Source: Methanoculleus sp. UBA374 (GTDB taxonomy: Archaea; Halobacteriota; Methanomicrobia; Methanomicrobiales; Methanoculleaceae). From it: DNA of 12,802 nucleotides. The position numbers were made by a program, and so were the translations under genes. Location: assembly GCA_002508705.1 (NCBI GenBank), contig DAYL01000015.1:14833-27634 (forward strand), written 5' to 3'. Shown piece after piece: positions 1-7,684 of this stretch. Within the stretch, counting starts at the first letter, position 1. Each line of letters opens with the position of its first letter. The notes below the pieces were generated by a model. That model saw nothing but the letters and a program-made list of their open reading frames with translations, made no database searches and was not told the origin of the DNA.

Positions 1-66
1 TCCGTGCGCCATTCCTCCGTGCGAGGAGCACAATGCGGAGTATGGCGCGACGAGCACTCCCCGGCA

Positions 67-104
67 GACGATGACCGGCGAGGTTCGAACCGGTCATGGT
101 CGTC
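67..104. other. hairpin with an 8-bp perfect stem
   Basis: ATGACCGG (71-78) is the exact reverse complement of CCGGTCAT (90-97), with an 11-nt loop containing TTCGAA. The outer bases GACG (67-70) and CGTC (101-104) can extend the stem across a 3-nt bulge. GGTTCGAACC in the loop resembles a tRNA T-loop, but no T-stem pairs correctly on either strand, so it is not a tRNA. It could be a terminator-like or structured element at the end of an upstream transcript; no function is shown. Confidence 0.4.
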
Positions 105-199
105 AGAGGTCCCGGACAGGAGGAGAAGAACGGGTATAGTACCAGGGACGGAGGGAATGTAGTCTGCCGGTGGAGGATGCGGCGCTGCCGAAGAAATAA

Positions 200-256
200 G
201 GATAGCCCTACAGAAGAAGAGTTGCGTGCAGCGAAACTATCCTAATGTGAGAGGGG
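200..256 (+). promoter_or_regulatory. inverted repeat and ribosome binding site before the AlbA_2 regulator
   Basis: GGATAG (200-205) and CTATCC (237-242) form a 6-bp inverted repeat that ends 27 nt before the start codon at 270, a plausible operator or leader hairpin. GAGGGGG (250-256) is a Shine-Dalgarno-like stretch 13 nt from the ATG, somewhat far but the only candidate. An in-frame TAA at 243-245 rules out any further upstream start, so the ATG at 270 is the first possible one. No clear TATA box was seen. Confidence 0.35.
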
Positions 257-269
257 GATATCTACTGTA

Positions 270-1934
270 ATGCTTTCCCGGTTACAGGAATTCCTGCTGC
301 TTCCGGCTGAAACGGAATGGATTGAGTTCAAGGAAGCAAAAAGTAATCTTGATTTTGACGACATCGGCAGATATTTCTCTGCGCTAAGCAATGAAGCCAG
401 CCTGAATGGAGAAGCTGCCGGGTGGCTCATCTTTGGTGTTACCGATAAACCTCCTAGAAAGATTGTTGGGTCAAACTATTGTCTCATGCCGCCCGGACTC
501 GAACATCTCAAGCAGAAGATCGGGCAGCAGACGAATCATCAGATGACGTTTCATGCAATTCACGAGATCGCCGTCAATGGGATGCGGGTGATCATGTTCG
601 AAATCCCACCTGCTCTTCGCGGAGTTCCGACTACATGGAGGCGCGTTGCATATGGTCGCACTCATGATTCGCTTGAGCCTTTGGGGCTTCATGAGATCGA
701 TCGAATACGTGCACCGCTACCTGACTGGTCTGCCGAGATCTGTGACGGCGCTACAATCGCCGATCTCGATCCGGAAGCAATCGCGTTTGCACGTGCTAAA
801 TCTAAGAAAAAGCATCAGGATCTCGCAGAAGAGATTGATGAATGGGATGACGCGACCTTTCTGAATAAAGCAAAGGTTTGCAGAGACGGCAAGATAACGA
901 AGACCGCAATCCTTCTCCTTGGAAAGGGCGAAGCGGGACACTACCTCTTACCTGCCATTGCACGCATCACCTGGGTTTTGCGGAACGATGCAGAAATTGA
1001 GATCGATTATGCCCATTTCGATCAGCCATTGATTCTTGCAGTCGATAAAGTGTTTGAAAAGATCCGAAATCTCACTATTCGCCATATTTCTGAGGAGACG
1101 CTCTTTCCCACGGAAGTTTCACAGTATGACCGGTGGGTGGTCCGCGAAGCGTTGCACAACTGCATCGCACACCAGGACTACCAGCAATCTGCTCGCATCA
1201 CGGTAACCGAAAGGCCTGATTCTCTGATGTTTACGAATCGCGGTGATTTTATTCCGGGAACCGTCCGGACTGTAATTGAGCGTGATATGCCCCCTGATTG
1301 GTATCGAAATCCTTTCCTTGCAAATGCAATGGTCGAATTGAATATGATTGATACGATAGGCAGCGGGATCAAGCGCATGTTTTCGAAACAACGAGATCGT
1401 TATTTCCCGATGCCGGACTATGATCTCAGCGAAGAAAGGGTTGTGCGAGTTACCATTCTCGGACGGGTGATCGATGAGAAGTATACCCGGATGTTGATCC
1501 GACGAAAAGATCTGACGCTGATGGATGTTATAACTCTCGATAAGGTGCAGAAAGGGATATCGATCACTCCGGAAGAGCGTAGAATTCTCCGAAAGAAGCA
1601 ACTCATCGAGGGTCGGTCTCCGAATCTTCGTGTCTCAGTGGGTGTCGCTGCCGAGACAGATATGCGAGCCGATTATATCCGGAAGCGGTCACTTGATAAA
1701 GCGCATTTCAAGGGGCTGGTAATGGCATATCTGAAAACATATCGCGAAGCGAAGAGGTCGGATATTGAGGACCTTTTGTTTAACAAAGTTTCAGATGCAT
1801 TAAACGATGAACAGAAGTACCACTTTATCCGGGATCTGCTTCAAGAGATGCGAAAAGAAGGGACGATACGAGCTGTCGGGAGAACAAAGGCTGCTACATG
1901 GGTTCTCGCATCCGACAAGCCGCATAAATCATGA
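270..1934 (+). CDS. Schlafen AlbA_2-domain ATP-binding protein with winged-helix C-terminus
   Basis: This 554-aa protein has the layout of the family often annotated as AlbA_2 or RecG-like putative transcriptional regulators. Residues about 14-135 form the AlbA_2/Schlafen core: an ETEWIEFKEAK opening, then GWLIFGV (51-57), then a strand-rich end with YGRTHDS (128-134). Residues about 285-400 match the GHKL-type ATP-binding region (HATPase_c_4): REALHNCIAHQDY (292-304), TNRGDF (322-327), GSGIKRM (364-370). Residues about 480-547 look like a winged helix (RSDIEDLL, then a basic wing). Length is normal for the family and there is no signal peptide or membrane segment, so it should be cytosolic and DNA- or RNA-binding. 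It stands alone, convergent with the restriction operon, and its GC is low (one hand-counted 60-base line is about 37%), which suggests transfer. The molecular role is not settled for this family; regulation or defence are both possible. Confidence 0.85.
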   Translation: MLSRLQEFLLLPAETEWIEFKEAKSNLDFDDIGRYFSALSNEASLNGEAAGWLIFGVTDKPPRKIVGSNYCLMPPGLEHLKQKIGQQTNHQMTFHAIHEIAVNGMRVIMFEIPPALRGVPTTWRRVAYGRTHDSLEPLGLHEIDRIRAPLPDWSAEICDGATIADLDPEAIAFARAKSKKKHQDLAEEIDEWDDATFLNKAKVCRDGKITKTAILLLGKGEAGHYLLPAIARITWVLRNDAEIEIDYAHFDQPLILAVDKVFEKIRNLTIRHISEETLFPTEVSQYDRWVVREALHNCIAHQDYQQSARITVTERPDSLMFTNRGDFIPGTVRTVIERDMPPDWYRNPFLANAMVELNMIDTIGSGIKRMFSKQRDRYFPMPDYDLSEERVVRVTILGRVIDEKYTRMLIRRKDLTLMDVITLDKVQKGISITPEERRILRKKQLIEGRSPNLRVSVGVAAETDMRADYIRKRSLDKAHFKGLVMAYLKTYREAKRSDIEDLLFNKVSDALNDEQKYHFIRDLLQEMRKEGTIRAVGRTKAATWVLASDKPHKS

Positions 1935-2007
1935 CCGGCAATCTGATTGGAGATGATTGTAGAAATGAACTCAATTAAATCTTGTCGGATGTGGAATACG
2001 ACTAAGG

Positions 2008-2021
2008 AAAAACAGTTTTTT
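2008..2021. terminator. T-rich palindrome, possible bidirectional terminator
   Basis: AAAAACAGTTTTT (2008-2020) is a perfect 13-bp palindrome around a central A, followed by one more T. It therefore gives a T-run on both strands. It lies 74 nt after the stop codon of the plus-strand AlbA_2 regulator. Archaeal termination commonly uses oligo-T tracts, so termination of that gene is the likely role. It could also stop the minus-strand operon, but it is over 400 nt beyond that operon's last stop codon. Confidence 0.45.
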
Positions 2022-2040
2022 GAACCTGCTCCCTGAAATG

Positions 2041-2080
2041 GTTTGTAGTGATTTGTAGTAGTTTGCAGCAATTTGTTGAG
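2041..2080. repeat. four 10-bp tandem direct repeats (RTTTGYAGYR)
   Basis: Four consecutive 10-bp units read GTTTGTAGTG, ATTTGTAGTA, GTTTGCAGCA and ATTTGTTGAG. The first two differ only at their end bases and the last is the most degenerate. A 10-bp period places each unit on the same face of the helix, as in arrays bound by cooperating proteins. The array lies between two convergent genes, so it is not an obvious promoter operator. Confidence 0.6.
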
Positions 2081-2160
2081 AGTCCTCACCTGCGATCTCT
2101 CTTCCCTTTTCACAGATATCAGCGCAATTCTTCATTTCTTGTGTCGTCCGGTCTCGAGGC

Positions 2161-2394
2161 GGGCTCAGTTTCCGTATCCGGCCCATCTTCAAGCAGCTAC
2201 AGAAGCTCGACTCCCTGCGGCTGGACGACCTGATCCGGGTGCAGGCCGGCGGGAGAATGAGCGAGGTTGTGCTGCGGTATGAGCCGGAGATAGTGGTGCA
2301 GATTGCGGGTGAGTGGGGTAGAGCCCATTCTTTTTGGCATAGGGCAGGCCGATGGAAGGTCCAATCCGACGCTTTTGCTAGCGAAACATTTTGA
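2161..2394 (+). pseudogene. GC-rich coding remnant, unrecognised
   Basis: One plus-strand frame, open from about 2080 to a TGA at 2392-2394, contains a stretch with the look of real protein: roughly RIRPIFKQLQKLDSLRLDD followed by LIRVQAGGRMSEVVLRYE (about 2173-2310). Codons there are GC-rich at third positions, unlike the AT-rich DNA on either side. After about 2310 the protein character fades and no credible start precedes it. An ATG at 2257 would give only 45 aa. I read it as an internal fragment of a former chromosomal gene. The original family is not recognised. Confidence 0.35.
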
Positions 2395-2433
2395 ATGCCC
2401 GGTTTCAGGCTCTCATTTGAACCCCTTTGAAGC

Positions 2434-3777
2434 CTAGAGAATCTTTATGGCTCCCGTTTTTCTCACAGCATATCCTGTAAAGATCAGTGATTCAAGAGAG
2501 ACCATGAACTCCTCCGGGCGCAGCGTTGTCCGGGTTATAGCCTCATCGAGCGGGATCCAGAATTCAAGTCCATAGATCTCATGGAGTTCCACATACAACT
2601 TCCGTGCAGTATCGAGCAGATCATATCGCTTTGCGACCTTGAGCGGAGAAGAGTAGATCTTGTTCGCTTTCGAGTGCATGTCCAGCCAGAGTTCGACGGC
2701 ATCTTTGACGTCGGATTGGGTGGCTTTCGAGGCTCGCTGAAGCCGGGCGAGCGATGAAGTCAGCTTGGGGACTGCATCGCCCAGGTTTTGTTTGTAGGGC
2801 GAGTACCCGGTTCGCTTGTACTCTTCCCGTATGGTATGCACTGCATCGATTATCGTCTTCTCAACAGAGTTCATCGGGTCTGGTTTGATGATAAGAGCAT
2901 CGAGGATGTATGAGGTGATAATCGGCCGTTCTTCATTTATGAGTTCTCTGCAATCCTTCGATAGTTGGTTAAGTGATGCTTCCTCCACAACAAGTGGAAT
3001 ATCCATGATGTATTCATCTGGCCGATAGATCGCCCGGTTTGCCTCCTCGCACCCTCTTTTGACCGTACACTTCTCCTGATCGGATATGTAGTAATAATAC
3101 CGCGAGCCGGGACGGAAGAAGTCCTGAGGAATGACTCTCATCGATCCTCTGAAGGTGTTCCACTGTGTCTTCTTCCCGAGGACGGCAGCGTTGATCCCCC
3201 CCACCTCATTGGTGATCGGCGGAGAAGAAAGCGAGTAGAGAGCGGAACATTTTGCAATCTGTTCGATTGTCTCCTCCTCGCCCCGGAACGGCAGGGTGAA
3301 ATAGTGCACAATCTCTTCGTAGTCCATAATTTTTCTGCGCTCCGCAAGCGGGCTCGGATCGAAAGGTTTCCAGCCGCAGATGGTTTTCACGGTGATGCGG
3401 TCCTGGGACCCATTGGGCATAAATTCTCGTTCGGATTCGATCTCGACCTCGACGAAGGTATGTTCTGCTGGCGGGTCGCATGATTCAGCGCAGAAAATCT
3501 CTCTCTTTGGACTGTTCAAGAACGGTGATGGGTGGAGATAGAAGTATTTCCCGTCTTTTGTATCATACTCAACGAAGCCGGTGTTTTCCCTATGAAAAAT
3601 GAGCTCCTTTTCCAGAACAGAGAGTTCCGATCCCTGCCACCGGTCGTAGAGTGACATAGAGAGTTCTTTTACCTCAATGTAAAAAAAATTCTCTTCTGAG
3701 TACCCGGACACTTTGATGTTACGATTCTGGAAGGTGTTTGAGTGGATTACCCGGTTATCCGTGGTGCAGATGGGCAC
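2434..3777 (-). CDS. 447-aa operon protein with MCM-like C-terminal region
   Basis: This is the last gene of the restriction operon, 12 nt after the HNH stop, starting at a GTG; an ATG at residue 41 (3657) is an alternative start. I recognise no family over the full length. Residues about 287-365 resemble the helical lid of MCM helicases: an IIKPDPMNSVEKTIID segment (compare IKPxLTxEA), then LTSSLARLQRAS (339-350), then TQSDVKDAVEL (353-363), like the arginine-rich helix and ITxEDVxxAI helix of MCM. Residues about 385-447 fit a C-terminal winged helix (FTGYAVRKTGAIKIL). Residues 163-200 (FRGEEETIEQIAKCSA, then GGINAAVLG) recall the entry to the MCM AAA+ core, but only about 60 residues separate this from the lid, against well over 150 in MCM, and there is no GxxxxGK[ST]. 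If related to MCM, it lacks a working ATPase. The gene is certain; the MCM link is inference. Confidence 0.75.
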   Translation of the reverse strand: MPICTTDNRVIHSNTFQNRNIKVSGYSEENFFYIEVKELSMSLYDRWQGSELSVLEKELIFHRENTGFVEYDTKDGKYFYLHPSPFLNSPKREIFCAESCDPPAEHTFVEVEIESEREFMPNGSQDRITVKTICGWKPFDPSPLAERRKIMDYEEIVHYFTLPFRGEEETIEQIAKCSALYSLSSPPITNEVGGINAAVLGKKTQWNTFRGSMRVIPQDFFRPGSRYYYYISDQEKCTVKRGCEEANRAIYRPDEYIMDIPLVVEEASLNQLSKDCRELINEERPIITSYILDALIIKPDPMNSVEKTIIDAVHTIREEYKRTGYSPYKQNLGDAVPKLTSSLARLQRASKATQSDVKDAVELWLDMHSKANKIYSSPLKVAKRYDLLDTARKLYVELHEIYGLEFWIPLDEAITRTTLRPEEFMVSLESLIFTGYAVRKTGAIKIL

Positions 3778-3789
3778 CCATACAGATGC

Positions 3790-4539
3790 TTACCGGCCTC
3801 TGCCTGCCCTGATCTGCTCTTTTACCTCATCTATCGTGAAAGGTTCTTTTCTGCTGTGGATGATGAGATGGCAGTTCGGGCATACGGGGCGTAGGTCCCG
3901 CACCGGGTCGATCTTGTACTCCTTTCGTATGGTAGAGAGGGGCACGAGGTGGTGCACATGGATTGTATCCTGTCCTGTCGGCCCGTACACCTTCTCAAAA
4001 TCAAAGCCGCAAACGGCGCATCGGCAGCCGTAATGTTCTATGCACTCAATTCGTGCCTGTTTTTCTCGCTCGTAACGGTTTACGTAGATCCGCTTCACGG
4101 CGCCTTCGTAGTGCAGGGCGACCTTATCCTCAAGAGTCACCTCTCCGGGATAAACGAGTTCTGAGTCGCTTTGACCGAAGACCTGTTTGCATGCCGCCAC
4201 CAGTTCAGATCGCATGATCCAGGCACATTTGCCGCTCTTTTCATCGCGGCCCAAAAAGGGGACATGCCACCATCGGACTGATCCGTCTTCTCTCAGGGGT
4301 GGCTGAGCCCCGGTCATTTTAATGACCCGTTTGCTAAATAGAGCGACCCGCGAGTTCACCGGAGCATGGCTCGTATAATTTAAATAAGGCGCTATCTTTG
4401 ATGCGTATGTCTCGCGGTTTTCGCTCTCGTATACCAATCGTAACAGAGTCAAGTCGCGTTCTCCGGTCACCGTTCTGTCTATCAGCACTTCCACCCAGGT
4501 ATCAGTGCTGATCGCTAACGGATCGTCATAAAATCTCAT
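3790..4539 (-). CDS. HNH endonuclease, McrA-like
   Basis: The 249-aa protein has a C-terminal HNH nuclease domain (about residues 160-232). Cys174 and Cys177 (CAVC) and Cys220 and Cys223 (CPNC) form a structural zinc site. HVHHLVPLS (194-202) carries the catalytic His pair, and HLIIH (224-228) ends the fold. The spacing matches McrA-type and other solo HNH enzymes that cut DNA. The N-terminal 150 residues are unrecognised and probably recognise DNA or a partner. The ATG overlaps the stop of the upstream gene in ATGA, with GGAGGG 6 nt before it, so translation is strongly coupled. GC is near 45% in the one 60-base line counted, well below res and mod. Cutting of modified or foreign DNA is likely but not shown. 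Confidence 0.85.
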   Translation of the reverse strand: MRFYDDPLAISTDTWVEVLIDRTVTGERDLTLLRLVYESENRETYASKIAPYLNYTSHAPVNSRVALFSKRVIKMTGAQPPLREDGSVRWWHVPFLGRDEKSGKCAWIMRSELVAACKQVFGQSDSELVYPGEVTLEDKVALHYEGAVKRIYVNRYEREKQARIECIEHYGCRCAVCGFDFEKVYGPTGQDTIHVHHLVPLSTIRKEYKIDPVRDLRPVCPNCHLIIHSRKEPFTIDEVKEQIRAGRGR

Positions 4540-4865
4540 ATAAATCCCTCCACAATCGCTATCTCCTCCTCCGTCAGCCCGTAGACCAACCTATCGATCT
4601 GCCGGTCGATCGCGTCGATCATCCCGGCGAGCGCCTCCTTCTCGTGCAGAGCCCTCGCCGCCGCGAGGTGCCTGTTCAGGTCGAGCATCTCCCGACGAGG
4701 GCGAATGTGGTCATGGCGGGCGACGTCGGCGGGAGTGAAGAGGCTGGGTGGGAATGAATCGCGGCGGAAAGGCAATTGAATGAGGGATGGGTCTGGAATG
4801 TATACTGGAAAAGCAAGACCCGTTCCAGTCCCCGTCCCCATACTCTGGTTGTGACACCCGGTCAT
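4536..4865 (-). CDS. 109-aa protein with orphan specificity-domain tail
   Basis: Residues about 51-107 match the helical tail that ends many type IIG (Eco57I-like) enzymes after the TaqI-like specificity domain: MLDLNRHLAAAR, then IDAIDRQIDRLVYGLTEEE and IAIVEG. Here the tail stands alone, with no methylase and no full recognition domain. The usual form is LVYELYGLTEEE; this one reads LVYGLTEEE, an apparent in-frame loss of three residues. The first 50 residues, including a GTGTGTG run (10-16), are unrecognised. The gene overlaps res by 4 nt (ATGA), with GGAG about 10 nt before its ATG, and overlaps the HNH gene the same way. It may be a small dimerising or DNA-binding partner, or a leftover of a replaced restriction gene kept open by coupling. 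Confidence 0.65.
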   Translation of the reverse strand: MTGCHNQSMGTGTGTGLAFPVYIPDPSLIQLPFRRDSFPPSLFTPADVARHDHIRPRREMLDLNRHLAAARALHEKEALAGMIDAIDRQIDRLVYGLTEEEIAIVEGFI

Positions 4866-7681
4866 ACCGTCAAACTCTCCACATGTCCGGTAGGCTGCTT
4901 ATCGGGGGTGTATTTCTCAATGATCCCATCGACGTCGGCCGTGTTGAACGAGACGTCGGAGTGCCAGGTACCGAACCCGCCGTGCCCGTTGACGGCACGA
5001 ACCCATTCAGCAAGGGCGGCCCGCTTTGCCCTGTTCTGCTGGCTATCCTGGCCCTTCGTCTCCAGCACCAGGTATTCCCCGTTCTCAAGCAGGATCAGAT
5101 AATCCGGTCGATACCTTCGTACGACGCCCTGGTAGAGATAGAATATCTCAAACCCGAGGTGGTCGTTCTTGGCCCATGCCTGCACCGCAGGGTTCCGGTC
5201 GAGGGCGAAGGCCTCGGTGGCCTCCCAGGTGCTATCGTAGACACAGAAGTTGATCTGCGATTTTGCGGTTTCTCCACAGGGCTTGGTGGTATACCAGACC
5301 GGCATGTCAGTTGTCGAGCGAATGGGGCGCGCTGGGTCGAGGACAGGCTCGATGGCTTCGGTGTTTGTCTCGCGGATCTGCTCGTAGATGTGCTGGACAA
5401 CCTTGTTCATGTTGAGGATGAGCAGGATCCGCCGGCGCATGTCGTCGGTGCTGAAGATGAGGGGTGCGAACCTGATCTTATCCGAACGGAGGAACCGGTC
5501 GACGAGGCCGACCAGTTGCCCGACGAGCTCCGCGGCGGTGCCTCGCCACTCCGGGCGCATCTGGTCGAGGAGGTCCCGTGCTGTCTCGAAGACAATTCGC
5601 TGGAGCCTGATCCGGCCGAGTTCCTCAAGGTCGATGGTGGTGATCTGGTCGACGGCCGGTTTGCCGTCGATGACCGGGGCGAGTTCGGCAATCTGCGGTG
5701 TCTCTGCAGCATCGAGAACAAGAGGTTTGGCGGTCTCGATATCGAGGGTGAGCCGTGGCCGGTAGGTGTGCTCGACCCGGAGCACGTTCGGCCAGGTGAT
5801 CTCGTACTTCCGGCGGGAGGGGAGCGACTCGATCCGGGTCTTGGGTTTCTCCGGTCGTGGCGGGGCATCGCCTCCTCCTTCGTGGGGGAGGAAAGTGAAG
5901 GGGATACCAAAGATGTTGACGTATTCGGGCGAAAAGAGGCCGGTCTCCTCGTCGATATCGTAACTGGTGCGCCGGAGCCCCCGGCCGATAACTTGTTCGC
6001 AGAGGAGCTGGCTGGAGAAGGCCCGGAGGCCCATGATGTGCGTGACCGTCCGGGCGTCCCAGCCCTCGGAGAGCATGCCGACGGAGATGACGTTCTGGAT
6101 CTTCTCGCCAGCCTCACCATATTTCCCAACGGTATCGACCTGCTGCCGGAGGTAGAGAGCCCTTTCTTTTTTGGTGAGTGGCCGGTTCGCCTCTTCATCC
6201 TCGCCTGTTGTGGTGGTCAGTGATTCGTCGAGGGTCTCGGCCTCTTTGAGTACCTTTGAGTCGATGTGGAGGATCCTGTCACTGTCGCAGAGGTCATCGA
6301 TCCGGATCTTTTTGTGGGTGAAGGCATAGGCGACTCTCGCCGCAGTCTCGGTGGTGTTCGCGACGGTGATCATGACCGGCGGGGTCCGGTAGCCAGCCGC
6401 TTCCCACTCCCTCTTCTTCTCCTGCCAGTCGAGGCCGAGGAAGTAGTAGGCGGTGTTGAGGAGGTCGGGGAGGGGTTCGGATTCTTCGGCGCCCTTGCGG
6501 TTGAGGTCGTCGTAGACCTCAGGGTCTGTGTAGATGTGGTAGAACCGTGACCGGTAGTCCTCGGGCCGCGGGTTGGCGTCGTCGCGGATGACGACACGGG
6601 GTGTCTTGACAAGACCTGACTCGATGGCGTCGTTTAAGGAAAAGTCGCTGACGATCCAGGTGAAGAGGGCTTCTTCGTCGCTCCTCTTCCCGCTCGGGGC
6701 AAAGGGCGTGGCGGTGAAGTCGAAGCAGGAGAGGATGTTCCTCGCTCTGTGAATACGGTCGAGGCCCTGGATCCAGATGGTGGCCTGATCGATCTCGTCT
6801 TTGGCGATCCCTCTGACCTTTGATTCCGCCGGAACCCGCCAGGCGTGGTGAGCCTCGTCGTTGATGACAATGAGGTTGTTGTGCCGGGCCAGGTCGCCGA
6901 GGACCTCACGGACGTAGGCTTCGTCGCTCTTTGGGCCGCGTTTGTCGACGCTCTTCCTCTTCTGGATCTGATCTTCACTCTCCCAGGCGAGCAAGTGCCA
7001 GTTCCGGACGAGGACTTTCCCCTGCCTGAGGCTCTCAGCGAGGCCGGGCGGGACGATGGCGAAGGCGTCATAGTAGTTCCCCTCGGAGGAGGGGACGAGG
7101 ACGGAGAGGCGGCTTTTGACGGTGAGGCCGGGGGCGACGACGAGGACGTTTTTGGAGAATCGGGGGTCGGTGGGGTATGCGGTCTTGTTGAGGACCTGCC
7201 AGGCGATGAGCATGGCCATGACGACGGTCTTGCCGGTGCCAGTGGCCATCTTGCAGCAGTAGCGGAGGAACTCGCCGCCGTCGCCCTCGATATCAATCCC
7301 GGTCTTTTCTGCGGCGGGCGCCTCAGTTAGCCAGATGAGCGTCTCGATGGCCTCAAGCTGGCAGAAGAAGAAGGGGAAGCTCCCCCGCTCTTCGCGGTCC
7401 TTCCAGTACTCGAGGAGGCGGCGGGTGATGCTGGTGGCCCCGGGGTAACCGGCCTCCCTCCAGGCCTTGACGCGCGGCCGAATCTTGTTGACGAAGGGGA
7501 TCTCATAGAAGACGCCGGGGTCATCGAAGGCGCTGGACCCCCGGGTGGCGACGATGTAGCCCGCCTTGCGCCGGCCTTCTGCAAGGTCAAATGTGCGGGT
7601 GGTCCGGTTGTAGTGCCAGTGGCAGGCGGGCTCTGTGTAGGGCGATGTAACGATGAGGCGGTCGATGGTCTTCTGCGGCAT
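4862..7681 (-). CDS. res: type III-like restriction enzyme, helicase-nuclease subunit (BPTD_3080-like)
   Basis: The 939-aa protein is an SF2 translocase-nuclease that should bind ATP, move on DNA and cut when its sites are unmodified. Motif I is MATGTGKT (145-152), motif II is DEAH (275-278), motif III is TATPF (323-327), and motif VI is QVIGRGLRR (563-571). The nuclease is at the C-terminus: PD at 859-860, then E874 and K876 in VLETKG, a PD-(D/E)xK site. The opening (EPACHWHYNRTTRTFDLAEG) and PRVKAWREAGYPG fit the BPTD_3080 family, close to normal length. The gene starts 3 nt after mod stops, and its GGAGG (7690-7694) sits in the last codons of mod. All catalytic motifs are intact, so it is probably active. 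Cellular DNA must be protected by the upstream methyltransferase. Confidence 0.93.
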   Translation of the reverse strand: MPQKTIDRLIVTSPYTEPACHWHYNRTTRTFDLAEGRRKAGYIVATRGSSAFDDPGVFYEIPFVNKIRPRVKAWREAGYPGATSITRRLLEYWKDREERGSFPFFFCQLEAIETLIWLTEAPAAEKTGIDIEGDGGEFLRYCCKMATGTGKTVVMAMLIAWQVLNKTAYPTDPRFSKNVLVVAPGLTVKSRLSVLVPSSEGNYYDAFAIVPPGLAESLRQGKVLVRNWHLLAWESEDQIQKRKSVDKRGPKSDEAYVREVLGDLARHNNLIVINDEAHHAWRVPAESKVRGIAKDEIDQATIWIQGLDRIHRARNILSCFDFTATPFAPSGKRSDEEALFTWIVSDFSLNDAIESGLVKTPRVVIRDDANPRPEDYRSRFYHIYTDPEVYDDLNRKGAEESEPLPDLLNTAYYFLGLDWQEKKREWEAAGYRTPPVMITVANTTETAARVAYAFTHKKIRIDDLCDSDRILHIDSKVLKEAETLDESLTTTTGEDEEANRPLTKKERALYLRQQVDTVGKYGEAGEKIQNVISVGMLSEGWDARTVTHIMGLRAFSSQLLCEQVIGRGLRRTSYDIDEETGLFSPEYVNIFGIPFTFLPHEGGGDAPPRPEKPKTRIESLPSRRKYEITWPNVLRVEHTYRPRLTLDIETAKPLVLDAAETPQIAELAPVIDGKPAVDQITTIDLEELGRIRLQRIVFETARDLLDQMRPEWRGTAAELVGQLVGLVDRFLRSDKIRFAPLIFSTDDMRRRILLILNMNKVVQHIYEQIRETNTEAIEPVLDPARPIRSTTDMPVWYTTKPCGETAKSQINFCVYDSTWEATEAFALDRNPAVQAWAKNDHLGFEIFYLYQGVVRRYRPDYLILLENGEYLVLETKGQDSQQNRAKRAALAEWVRAVNGHGGFGTWHSDVSFNTADVDGIIEKYTPDKQPTGHVESLTV

Positions 7682-7684
7682 GGG

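Noticed and set aside
71..97. tRNA-like T-loop (GGTTCGAACC)
   Set aside because: Stems for a T-arm do not pair on either strand and there is no acceptor or anticodon arm; the bases fit a simple hairpin better.
4801..4845. GTGTGTG-coding run as a phase-variable repeat
   Set aside because: The underlying DNA is an irregular mix of GGGACG and GGAACG units, not a uniform short repeat expected of slippage control.
4787..6223. 478-codon plus-strand open frame antisense to res
   Set aside because: It is a shadow of the GC-rich res gene: res has all helicase and nuclease motifs, while this frame has only low-complexity acidic sequence.
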